Below are positions 1-5,967 of a stretch of DNA of 10,420 bases, piece by piece (the stretch's first letter is position 1; the number at the start of each line of letters is the position of its first letter). The notes under the pieces were generated by a model that saw only the letters and a list, made by a program, of their open reading frames with translations, was not told the DNA's origin and ran no database searches. This DNA is from Candidatus Izemoplasma sp. GTDB lineage: Bacteria > Bacillota_I > Bacilli_A > Izemoplasmatales > Izemoplasmataceae. The stretch is from contig JAOZSP010000038.1 of assembly GCA_029939615.1 (NCBI GenBank), positions 1-10,420 on the forward strand. Reading direction: 5' to 3'. The position numbers and the translations under genes are program-made.

Positions 1-222
1 TTCACCTACTTGAATATCTTCAGGATCAATTTCTCTAGTTATAACAACATCTCCTGGTGCAATAACCGGATCCATAGAGTCGGTTTTAATTTCAAATATA
101 TTATATTAGTTAAGTGGTGGTATAAAAGTAAAAATAAGCTTAAAGAAAACAAGAACTATTACTAATAGCCCAATGAATTTTACAGTATCTATAATTTCTT
201 TTTTTGTTTTATTCTTATTCAT
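1..222 (-). pseudogene. SipW-type signal peptidase I, 5' part, interrupted by in-frame TAA
   Basis: The minus-strand frame starts at an ATG whose first base is 222, preceded by an AGGTGA ribosome binding site that lies across the end of the upstream gene. It runs to the window edge (74 codons). Residues about 13-38 form one membrane anchor. Residues 48-59 read DSMDPVIAPGDV, the signature of S26-family signal peptidases, with Ser49 as the expected nucleophile. Codon 39 (bases 106-108) is TAA, between anchor and catalytic motif, and the frame is continuous on both sides. There is no ATG, GTG or TTG between the stop and Ser49 that could restart a useful product. The family removes SipW-class signal peptides, and both genes upstream in this operon have such signals, so the role fits. 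Either the gene is a recent pseudogene, or the stop is a sequencing error or is read through. The identification is firm; the broken state depends on one codon. Confidence 0.75.
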
Positions 223-231
223 ATATATCAC

Positions 232-1083
232 CTAATCTAAAGTTGTAATTACCAAATCATCAATAATCAATCTGCTAAAACCTGCTGGATATGTTTGGCC
301 GTAAAATGCAATCTTAACAAATAATTCATCGCCTAACATATCTTCAGGTACATCAAACGAGTAATGTGGGAAAAGTTCACTTTCTGAAGACACTATAATG
401 CTTCTCTCATTACCAATACGCGTCCAACCACCATTTCTATCTGATACATAAACATAAAATCTTCCTCTTCGAATATTTTCTGCATCATCAGAATCACTTA
501 AGCCTGCCATAGCATAGAAAGAAATATTTGAAACCTTTCCAATAGCTGTTGTTGTACTCATATAAGACATATAATTTAATCTAAGACTATATTGATTATT
601 AGTATGAAGGTTCATCGCATCATATGCTGTAAAGAAACTATATTCAGGATAAAGTGGTGTAAGTGAGTATGATGGAGCTATGTCATGAACTGGATTTCCA
701 AATTCATCTGTTGCTCTATCAATTAAAACAGGGTATCCCATAGTAGGATAATTGTTTGTTTTACCTTTTCCTTCAAACTTCCATGTATATCCATAAACAT
801 ACATATCATGTATTTTTGCCGTTTTATTCTTTGGTATATCAGTTTGAGAATATATATATTGTAGTCTTGAATCAGGATTTTCTGCCAATTCATCATCAAC
901 ATATATTGATAATTTACTCGCAAAATCAGGTCCGATCAACAAAGGAATAAAATCCCAATATCCAACATCCAATAATTCATTTGTTTCATCGTTTGTTGTA
1001 TCAAAGAAGCCATAACCTAGGGAAATGGCTTCAGTTGAAAACAAAATAATTGAAATTAATATTATAGTATATGCTTTCTTCAT
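232..1083 (-). CDS. secreted surface protein with SipW-type signal, beta-sandwich-like C-terminus
   Basis: Protein of 283 residues. The start is supported by AGGAGGTGG five bases upstream. Residues 1-19 are a signal peptide (KK, then a hydrophobic stretch ending STEA). The mature N-terminus, with GYGFFDTTNDETNELLDVG, resembles the region after the signal in SipW-processed proteins (Y-x-F-x-D-T then a threonine/asparagine-rich strand). The rest has no cysteine and is rich in aromatic, Asp, Asn and Ser residues. The last 100 residues alternate strands and end in a pattern like SRLIIDDLVITT, typical of jelly-roll or concanavalin-like carbohydrate-binding modules; that fold is an inference. The gene lies 34 bp after the camelysin-like gene and 9 bp before the signal peptidase, so it should be the second gene of the operon and under the same riboswitch. 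There is no recognisable catalytic motif. It is likely an extracellular matrix, fibre or adhesion component; the exact function is unknown. Confidence 0.7.
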   Translation of the reverse strand: MKKAYTIILISIILFSTEAISLGYGFFDTTNDETNELLDVGYWDFIPLLIGPDFASKLSIYVDDELAENPDSRLQYIYSQTDIPKNKTAKIHDMYVYGYTWKFEGKGKTNNYPTMGYPVLIDRATDEFGNPVHDIAPSYSLTPLYPEYSFFTAYDAMNLHTNNQYSLRLNYMSYMSTTTAIGKVSNISFYAMAGLSDSDDAENIRRGRFYVYVSDRNGGWTRIGNERSIIVSSESELFPHYSFDVPEDMLGDELFVKIAFYGQTYPAGFSRLIIDDLVITTLD

Positions 1084-1117
1084 GTTGCCACCTCCTAGTA
1101 TAGTTATTACCTCTATA

Positions 1118-1600
1118 TTATGAAGCGTTAAATGTTAAATCAAATGTAATATTTTGGTTAATAATAGCGTCATAAATAGCTTCTGTTAATGGTTCAGTTA
1201 ATGTTACAGTTACAGTAATAGTTACAACACCGTTATTAATACTTGTAGTTACTGGAGCAATTGAAATGTTTACATATGAAGCATGTGTTGCATCTCCATT
1301 TATTAAGATATTAGATGCAGTAGTACTTAATGATAAGGCACTTTGAGCTTCTTTACTTAAATTTACATCATAACTTAATACGATTGCATCCACGTCATTA
1401 ACTCCCATAACAACACCAGTTGGTACTAATACTTTTCCTGGTGGAGCAGTTGCGTTAACAGCTACTACTAAGTCTGTTCCTTCACCAATTGTCAATGTTT
1501 CACTTTGTGTTTCTTGTAACGTGTCCCAATATGAATATGCTGAAACTGTTCCTCCAAATGCTAATAATGCTACTAATACGATTGCTAATTTTCTGATCAT
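1118..1600 (-). CDS. TasA/camelysin-like secreted protein with SipW-class signal peptide
   Basis: Protein of 160 residues with a strong AGGAGG site upstream of the ATG. Residues 1-21 form a signal peptide (Arg/Lys, hydrophobic core, GGTVSA, predicted cut before YSYW). The following YSYWDTLQETQSETLTIGEG is the Y-x-[FY]-x-D-T...T-x-x-x-G pattern of SipW-cognate substrates such as TasA and camelysin. The mature part is almost entirely Thr, Val, Ile, Asn and Ala in alternating beta-strand periodicity, without cysteine or an obvious sortase motif. TasA-family proteins build extracellular fibres; camelysins were named as surface metalloproteases, but no HExxH is present here, so a structural role is more likely. 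It is the first gene of the operon, directly behind the c-di-GMP-type riboswitch and terminator, so its expression should follow the intracellular second messenger. The family call is by N-terminal pattern and composition, not by full alignment. Confidence 0.7.
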   Translation of the reverse strand: MIRKLAIVLVALLAFGGTVSAYSYWDTLQETQSETLTIGEGTDLVVAVNATAPPGKVLVPTGVVMGVNDVDAIVLSYDVNLSKEAQSALSLSTTASNILINGDATHASYVNISIAPVTTSINNGVVTITVTVTLTEPLTEAIYDAIINQNITFDLTFNAS

Positions 1601-1630
1601 TATAAGATCCTCCTTTTATTTTTTGGCAAC

Positions 1631-1655
1631 AAAAAAGTTACCTACGAAAGGTAAC
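1631..1655 (-). terminator. intrinsic terminator of the riboswitch expression platform
   Basis: On the minus strand a perfect 6-bp stem, GTTACC and GGTAAC, closes a 7-base loop (TTTCGTA) and is followed immediately by six T. The 5' arm is part of the conserved 3' end of the aptamer (GCCAGTTACC), and the loop contains the CTTTC that can pair with GAAAG at the aptamer's 5' end. Aptamer closure and terminator formation therefore compete, which predicts that ligand binding prevents termination (an ON switch). The direction of the response is inferred. Confidence 0.8.
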
Positions 1656-1727
1656 TGGCTATCTCAGTGAGATCCTATAGTTTTCCGTCACTGGATCACT
1701 CCAGCTTTGGCGTTTTCTTCTACTTTC
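1646..1727 (-). promoter_or_regulatory. c-di-GMP-I (GEMM)-like riboswitch aptamer
   Basis: Read on the minus strand, the leader has the GEMM order of elements: a closing helix GAAAG (1723-1727) with CTTTC (1646-1650); a GCCAAAGC box; a hairpin CTGGA-GTGA-TCCAG with a GNRA tetraloop; a GACGGAAAACTA joining box; a second hairpin, CTATAGG through GATAG, as the tetraloop-receptor arm; and the 3' box GCCAGTTACC. Known c-di-GMP-I aptamers have GGCAAACC, a GNRA-capped helix, GACGCAAAGC and GCCGGGTTACC in these places. The two AAA boxes differ from that consensus by an exchange (G to C in one, C to G in the other) that looks compensatory. It starts within a few bases of the predicted transcription start and overlaps a terminator, as in Firmicute GEMM switches controlling surface proteins. 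Related GEMM variants, including cGAMP-type ones, cannot be excluded. Confidence 0.75.
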
Positions 1728-1733
1728 AGTGTA

Positions 1734-1762
1734 ATTCTACTATGTACCGTCCATAGTGTCAA
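1734..1762 (-). promoter_or_regulatory. sigma-A promoter of the riboswitch-controlled surface operon
   Basis: Minus strand: TTGACA (1757-1762), exactly 17 bases, then TAGAAT (1734-1739). This is close to the consensus and places the transcription start at about 1725-1728, directly at the 5' end of the aptamer. Confidence 0.8.
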
Positions 1763-1776
1763 ACCGGTAGAAGGTA

Positions 1777-1798
1777 ATTTAAGATTTATTTAAGATTT
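1777..1798 (-). repeat. two perfect 11-bp tandem repeats upstream of the surface-operon promoter
   Basis: ATTTAAGATTT (plus strand) occurs at 1777-1787 and again at 1788-1798 with no gap. On the transcribed minus strand this gives CTTAAAT twice at 11-bp period, ending 14 bp before the -35 box. Repeats spaced by one helical turn just upstream of -35 are the usual form of sites for OmpR/PhoB-family response regulators, so this is a candidate activator site. The regulator is unknown. Confidence 0.5.
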
Positions 1799-2092
1799 GG
1801 CAGTTTTTGATACCCTTTAGAATGAAATAAATATTCCTCAAGTTCAGACTAAACGCCTTACTTAAGCCACTTTTCTTCATTTATTACATTCTTAACTATT
1901 TCAGTGTTTTTTTCTCAAAATCACTGGAAGTTTTTTTCAATTTTCGTTCGAAATATTCCTGAAGTAAATCTCATTCATCACATTTACCAATATCATACTA
2001 TACCGTAATTTAATAATAGTCCTAGATAAACAAGCTAGCGAATTAGACCCCTCTAAAGGTAACCTTAAAGAAACAATCTTATTTCAGTTAAA
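1799..2092. other. intergenic stretch without a supported gene
   Basis: No frame of useful length with a ribosome binding site is visible on either strand. It lies downstream of the CAAX protease gene and upstream of the surface-operon promoter, both on the minus strand, so a terminator for the protease transcript would be expected; I see no convincing one in that direction. An 8-bp imperfect stem at 1902-1928 followed by seven T (1931-1937) faces the plus strand, where there is no gene to terminate. AAGGTAACCTT near 2056-2067 is a short palindrome without a T tract. Confidence 0.5.
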
Positions 2093-2893
2093 TTATGTCA
2101 AAGAAGGTGTATACAAGTCCTTGATATCTTCGGAAGTAATTTTTCTCAATATGTAGATCATATACAAAGCAACTAAAATCGCTAGTAGCACTGTAACGAT
2201 AACCGTAATAATATCATATCTACCATCAACTGTCCCTAATGCAAACATAACCTGTCCAAAGAAATTATATGTAGCATGTAAAAACATTGCTATCCAAATA
2301 TTCTTTGTTTTTAAAAAAACGATAGCCCACATCATACCCATCAAGAACGAATAACCTACTTGAAGAGTCGTATTACCAAAACTTGCTCCAGCAAACATAT
2401 TAAAAATATGGATAGCCCCAAACAAGGCTGAAGAATATATAACGGCTAATAAAATGCCTTTTTGTGTTTGAGGTAGTTTCTGCAATAACACAACGAAGAT
2501 TAACCCACGAAAAACAATTTCTTCAAAAAAGCCTGTACTAAGGCATTCTAAGAGAAAAATATAAACTGTATAAGTTGGTTCTATAAGTTGTGTTCTATCA
2601 CCCAAAAACGCAACTATTGGAAAATTATTAATTGATATGATTAAGCTTGGAATAATAATTAGAAGTGATATTAGGAATGGCCCTTTAAACTTAAAGAGCG
2701 TTTTATACCCATATGAAATTAGAATTATCATAAAAATGATTCCTCCAAGTATTCGAGAAATACTGTCTTCTAACATTGTAGTTGCAATTTGATTGCTAAA
2801 TAATGGAATGTCTACAATTTCAATAATTACTATTACTAGTAAACACAGAAAAATACATAAAGCCTCAATTATAGTTTTTCTTCTTTCTTTCAT
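2093..2893 (-). CDS. CAAX/CPBP-family intramembrane metalloprotease
   Basis: About 266 residues with some eight hydrophobic segments. The three CPBP (Abi, Rce1-like) motifs are present, numbered from the chosen start: FFEEIVFRG with the Glu pair at about 124-125 and Arg129, FGAIH with His162, and the FLHATYNF motif with His206 and Asn210. These Glu and His residues coordinate the catalytic metal inside the membrane. Eukaryotic relatives cut prenylated CAAX proteins; bacterial ones are linked to bacteriocin immunity, maturation or membrane-protein turnover, and the substrate here is unknown. Start choice: the purine-rich site GGGAAGAG directly abuts an ATG at 2902 but is nine bases from the ATG at 2893, so the latter is preferred; the longer form adds three residues. 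It is the last gene of a minus-strand run behind the YwaF-like and Lgt-like genes, with a 54-bp gap and no terminator between. Confidence 0.85.
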   Translation of the reverse strand: MKERRKTIIEALCIFLCLLVIVIIEIVDIPLFSNQIATTMLEDSISRILGGIIFMIILISYGYKTLFKFKGPFLISLLIIIPSLIISINNFPIVAFLGDRTQLIEPTYTVYIFLLECLSTGFFEEIVFRGLIFVVLLQKLPQTQKGILLAVIYSSALFGAIHIFNMFAGASFGNTTLQVGYSFLMGMMWAIVFLKTKNIWIAMFLHATYNFFGQVMFALGTVDGRYDIITVIVTVLLAILVALYMIYILRKITSEDIKDLYTPSLT

Positions 2894-2947
2894 AATTAAC
2901 ATCTCTTCCCTATATTATTAATGTTCAGAGTTTACATATATTTTTCT

Positions 2948-3736
2948 TTATATCTTATCTTTTTTCCTTATTCCCCTTAGCAATAAATATCCACCAAATA
3001 ACACCATTAGTAAGCTCAGAAATTGTGATGGTGTTGGAAAAACATTGTATTCTGTTGTAATTAATGGTAGTAAACTTCCTCTTTCATCGCCACGAATAAA
3101 TTCAATTAATATCCTCCATATTCCATATCCAATTAAGTATGTTTCAATTTCAAGGTTCTTGAATTGTTTTACTTTGTTAAGTGCAATAAACAACACAAAC
3201 AAGAAAAATGATTCAAATAATTGTGTCGGAAATATTGCTATATCAGGGAACGCATCATGAGCATGTCCATGTGGGAAAACTACTCCAAGAAAGGAATCAG
3301 TTGGTATACCATAACAACAACCTGCTAAAAGACAACCAATTCTCCCAAACGCATGAGCAAGAACTACTCCGGTAATAATTGTATTCATGATCTTTTTCAC
3401 ATCTTTATTTTCATCTTTATAATAATACTTTAATAAAACTAAGAATGCTGAAAGCCCTCCAATTAATCCACCAAGAAAAGTAATAGACCCAAAAGTTAAC
3501 TCTCCTTCTTTAATCGAATGAAAGACACCATCGAATAAATATGAGAATAACAATGCAAATATAAGACTCACCGCTAATAGTATTATCAATCTATTGGTTT
3601 GCTTTTTTGAAAAACCATCATTATTTTCAAATCTTTTAATAACATATATAAACATAGCAAAAATACCAATAACAAGTAATAAATCATACATTGCCATTGT
3701 GTAGTTGAATACTTCGGGTAACAAAAATGGATACAT
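2948..3736 (-). CDS. Lgt-like (prolipoprotein diacylglyceryl transferase family) membrane protein
   Basis: About 262 residues and seven hydrophobic segments, the length of Lgt. Family landmarks: the GGLIGG segment near residue 89-94, HAFGRIG near 128-134, TQLFES near 171-176, and YGIWRILIEFIRG near 204-216 with the Arg and Glu of the C-terminal Lgt motif. Classical Lgt transfers diacylglycerol from phosphatidylglycerol to the lipobox cysteine of prelipoproteins. Here the central signature is GRIGCLLAGCCYG, so the Asn of GRIGN and the later Glu of E. coli Lgt (Asn146, Glu151 as I recall) are replaced by Cys, and the usual His before GGLIG is absent. This is a recurrent Firmicute subfamily often annotated as Lgt; true transferase activity is doubtful. 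Start: ATG at 3736 has AAGGAG eight bases upstream; a TTG at 3757 would extend through that site and is rejected. It lies 36 bp after the YwaF-like gene. Confidence 0.75.
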   Translation of the reverse strand: MYPFLLPEVFNYTMAMYDLLLVIGIFAMFIYVIKRFENNDGFSKKQTNRLIILLAVSLIFALLFSYLFDGVFHSIKEGELTFGSITFLGGLIGGLSAFLVLLKYYYKDENKDVKKIMNTIITGVVLAHAFGRIGCLLAGCCYGIPTDSFLGVVFPHGHAHDAFPDIAIFPTQLFESFFLFVLFIALNKVKQFKNLEIETYLIGYGIWRILIEFIRGDERGSLLPLITTEYNVFPTPSQFLSLLMVLFGGYLLLRGIRKKDKI

Positions 3737-3744
3737 TATATCAA

Positions 3745-3750
3745 CTCCTT
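3745..3750 (-). promoter_or_regulatory. ribosome binding site fixing the Lgt-like start
   Basis: AAGGAG on the minus strand, eight bases before ATG 3736. It rules out the upstream in-frame TTG at 3757, which would place the site inside the coding region. Confidence 0.75.
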
Positions 3751-3772
3751 GAAACAATTATAACATAGTTAT

Positions 3773-4510
3773 CTACTCATTTATTATGTTTTTTGTTCTA
3801 AATATCAATCCATACAAATAACCTAATACGGCTGCTAATATCAACCACACAACAACATATAAGTAGTAATTAATCTCAAACATCCAAGATAGGGGTGTAC
3901 CGTCCATTCCTGGTTTCAACATATAAAACATATTTAACGATTCTGGTTTGTTTACAATCTTACTAATAATTCCACCAATTATTACCATTGCAATTGTAAA
4001 AAAGAAATATGTTTTAAAATCTTTCTTATTGATTTCAAAGTTATGAACAATAATCATATAGATAGGTGCGATTACTATTAAAATATGTCTTAGTTGAAAC
4101 TGGTAGAAGTTATATCTACCTAATCCTTCTAATACATTAGGACCCATCATTGTTAGAATTGCTCCATAACCCCAGTATAGAGAAAGAACAAACATTGTTC
4201 TATTCTTTGTTAACATCATAATCCCGCCGAAATATATTGCCCATCCACAAGTTGCTTCTGGCAAGTAGTTATACCAAGGAAGATTATATTTATATGTATA
4301 CAAATAAATACTTATATTACTAAGCAACATAAAAATACCGATACTATATCTAATTACTTTCTCTGTTCTACCTTGTTTGATTTTCTTAAAAGCTTTTAGT
4401 GTCAGATATACTAGTATCACTACAATAATAACAGTAATTATATGAGTTATTGTAAATCTCTCAAATTCAGCTATTCCTCCAGGAGGAATTCTATTGAAAA
4501 ATGTTTCCAT
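3773..4510 (-). CDS. YwaF/TMEM164-family integral membrane protein
   Basis: 245 residues with about seven membrane segments. It matches the YwaF family pattern: an LPEATCGWA segment at the start of a membrane helix (Cys at about 88), a WGYGAILTMMGPN turn, and QLRHILIVIAPIYM with His at about 142. Bacterial YwaF has no settled function. The human relative TMEM164 has been reported as an acyltransferase for ether phospholipids that uses a Cys and a His; the Cys and His here lie at a similar spacing, which makes a lipid acyltransferase role possible but inferred. Start: ATG 4510 with AAGGAG seven bases upstream; the TTG at 4528 lies upstream of the binding site. It is the first gene of the minus-strand membrane operon, followed by the Lgt-like and CAAX protease genes, all of which are lipid- or membrane-linked families. 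Confidence 0.75.
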   Translation of the reverse strand: METFFNRIPPGGIAEFERFTITHIITVIIVVILVYLTLKAFKKIKQGRTEKVIRYSIGIFMLLSNISIYLYTYKYNLPWYNYLPEATCGWAIYFGGIMMLTKNRTMFVLSLYWGYGAILTMMGPNVLEGLGRYNFYQFQLRHILIVIAPIYMIIVHNFEINKKDFKTYFFFTIAMVIIGGIISKIVNKPESLNMFYMLKPGMDGTPLSWMFEINYYLYVVVWLILAAVLGYLYGLIFRTKNIINE

Positions 4511-4540
4511 ATAATATCTCCTTATCAAATCTATGAATAC

Positions 4541-4585
4541 AAAAGACTACAATAAGTTAGTATATTTATCGTAGCCTCTTTTTTT
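4541..4585 (-). terminator. 15-bp hairpin between diguanylate cyclase and YwaF-like genes
   Basis: On the minus strand 4566-4580 pairs with 4541-4555 over 15 consecutive base pairs (three G-U) around a 10-base loop, with an A-rich 5' flank and a TCTTTT 3' arm. It may end the cyclase transcript about 100 bases after its stop. It also lies downstream of a candidate promoter for the YwaF-like gene, so it could instead be a leader hairpin or attenuator of that operon. The plus-strand version has a CC bulge and a mismatch but a better T7 tail, with no plus-strand gene upstream. Confidence 0.45.
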
Positions 4586-4598
4586 ACTATCCATTTTT

Positions 4599-4607
4599 AT
4601 TGTAACA
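4599..4607 (-). promoter_or_regulatory. candidate extended -10 promoter of the YwaF-like operon
   Basis: Minus strand TGTTACAAT is an extended -10 element (TG-N-TACAAT). No good -35 is present at 17 bases (TAATTA). The start would be at about 4592, just upstream of the 15-bp hairpin. Confidence 0.4.
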
Positions 4608-4682
4608 GCTCAAATAACATCTAATTAGATTGACAGTGTTAGAAACCTATATTCCGATATTCATCTTTAATCATATCAATTT

Positions 4683-5777
4683 TTATCTTACCTGATTCTT
4701 TCCTTTTTCTTTCGCTAAATATAAATTCTTGTCTGCACGATCAATAACGTCCTCAATAGAATCGTCCTGTAAATATTTCGATACTCCTATACTTATAGTT
4801 ACTTTTATTTCATATCGAAATTCTAAATCACTTACTTTTTGTCTCATTCGTTCAGCGATTTGGTAACTACCTTCAATAGTGTTATTGGTTATCAATATAG
4901 CAAACTCTTCTCCGCCATATCTTGATAAAGTATCATACGTTCGTAGACACTCAGATAAGTTTTTAGCTATTTGTAACAAAACATCATCTCCAAATAGATG
5001 ACCATATTCGTCGTTAATTTTCTTAAAATCATCTATGTCTATCATGAGTACATAGAAATCAAAACCATTATGTTCTATGAGTTTGTTTATTTGCTCCATA
5101 AAATATTTGCGATTATATATTTTTGTTAGATGATCCATATTTGTTAAAGTTTCTAGTTCTTTATTCTTAATTTCTAGTTCTTCCATAAGAGCATCTGTGT
5201 GTTCTTTTTCTTTCCGATACCCTCTATAAGTTTGGGCTCCTAAAGACGCAACAACAACACTCATTAATACTAACGCAACTGTATAATCAATTATTCCAGT
5301 AAGCGCATCAGGATATTTCATATATGAATCAGGATAATAATATGTAAAGACAAACAATGATGAGTAAAATAACACTAGAGTTATAATTGTAACAATAAGT
5401 TCTCTCTTTTTTAGGTAAAAAGATAGATATACTATTATAATCGTAAAGTAAATAGGTGCTGCTCCTAAATATGCATTATTAGTAAAATAAATGTACGGTA
5501 AATACAAAACAGCTACGACAAAAAGCTCGAATTTACTAACTTTTTCTAATTCATTAGGAAATAGTAAAGGTAAACTTAACAACATCAATGCAACTAAGAG
5601 ATTTGGTAGATTCAATAAAAATGAACATCCAAAAAAAGTATTAGTAATAAACCCAATTAAAGACATCAAAAATGCTGATACCATTAATATAGCCGAAAGT
5701 TTATCTTCTAAAGCAGAATTCTTACTAATTTCAAATATAGGATGTTTTTTCATTATTGCTACAAATTTATTCTTCAT
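4683..5777 (-). CDS. membrane-anchored diguanylate cyclase (GGDEF)
   Basis: 364 residues. The N-terminal half (about 28-185) has five to six hydrophobic segments and no recognisable named sensor domain. A short charged helix (KEKEHTDALMEELEIKNKELETL, about 190-212, shown in parts: KEKEHTDALMEE then LEIKNKELETL) links to a GGDEF domain at about 214-360. The active-site loop RYGGEEFAI is intact (GGEEF about 288-292), the metal site MIDIDDFKKIND and the closing ADKNLYLAKEKGKN are present, and RTYD lies five residues before GGEEF, the position of the RxxD product-inhibition site. It should make c-di-GMP from two GTP in response to a membrane or extracellular cue. Start: ATG 5777 has AAGGGA nine bases upstream; ATG 5786 directly abuts that site. 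It is transcribed alone, divergent from the TerY-P operon. No EAL or HD-GYP phosphodiesterase is in the window. Confidence 0.92.
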   Translation of the reverse strand: MKNKFVAIMKKHPIFEISKNSALEDKLSAILMVSAFLMSLIGFITNTFFGCSFLLNLPNLLVALMLLSLPLLFPNELEKVSKFELFVVAVLYLPYIYFTNNAYLGAAPIYFTIIIVYLSFYLKKRELIVTIITLVLFYSSLFVFTYYYPDSYMKYPDALTGIIDYTVALVLMSVVVASLGAQTYRGYRKEKEHTDALMEELEIKNKELETLTNMDHLTKIYNRKYFMEQINKLIEHNGFDFYVLMIDIDDFKKINDEYGHLFGDDVLLQIAKNLSECLRTYDTLSRYGGEEFAILITNNTIEGSYQIAERMRQKVSDLEFRYEIKVTISIGVSKYLQDDSIEDVIDRADKNLYLAKEKGKNQVR

Positions 5778-5818
5778 AATTATCATTCCCTTTACATCAT
5801 TTTACCATAAAAAATACG

Positions 5819-5848
5819 ATAATGAAATTCAATAGATACTTTTGACAA
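5819..5848 (-). promoter_or_regulatory. candidate promoter of the diguanylate cyclase gene
   Basis: Minus strand TTGTCA (5843-5848), 18 bases, CATTAT (5819-5824). The start would be at about 5812, giving a leader of about 35 bases. A second option is the extended -10 TGGTAAAAT at 5799-5807, but its start would fall on the ribosome binding site. Confidence 0.4.
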
Positions 5849-5853
5849 TATAA

Positions 5854-5880
5854 ACTTTATGTCTACTTTATGTCTACTTT
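5854..5880 (+). repeat. 11-bp tandem repeat (2.5 copies) in the divergent promoter region
   Basis: ACTTTATGTCT at 5854-5864 and 5865-5875, then ACTTT at 5876-5880. It lies 5 bp beyond the -35 of the cyclase promoter on one side and 13 bp before the -35 of the TerY-P operon on the other. The one-turn period suggests a tandem site for a response regulator that could act on both directions. TGTCTA-N5-TGTCTA resembles but does not match the WalR box. Confidence 0.5.
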
Positions 5881-5893
5881 GTATTAAATCCTA

Positions 5894-5923
5894 TTGGAAA
5901 ACAAGTGATATTTATGATACAAT
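5894..5923 (+). promoter_or_regulatory. promoter of the membrane protein/TerY-P operon
   Basis: TTGGAA (5894-5899), 18 bases, TACAAT (5918-5923), with TGA before it giving an extended -10 (TGATACAAT). The start would be at about 5930, with the GGAGG ribosome binding site of the first gene downstream. Confidence 0.6.
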
Positions 5924-5967
5924 ATGATTAATACTCATTATAGAAATATACATGGAGGGATAACAAT

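Noticed and set aside
723..950. Short open frames on both strands inside the 283-residue secreted protein gene
   Set aside because: They overlap a gene with signal peptide and strong ribosome binding site and show no start signals or plausible protein features.
1902..1937. Imperfect 8-bp hairpin followed by seven T, facing the plus strand
   Set aside because: No plus-strand gene or promoter precedes it, the loop is long and one pair is G-U; likely chance in AT-rich DNA.
3045..3260. Plus-strand open frame of 71 codons within the Lgt-like gene
   Set aside because: Antisense shadow without a ribosome binding site.
4619..4630. 12-bp perfect palindrome ATCTAATTAGAT
   Set aside because: A short AT-rich palindrome is common by chance in this composition; no second copy or clear placement at a promoter box supports an operator.
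5491..5835. Plus-strand open frame of 114 codons across the 5' part of the cyclase gene
   Set aside because: It lies antisense to a well-supported GGDEF gene, has no ribosome binding site, and its protein has the composition of a shadow frame.
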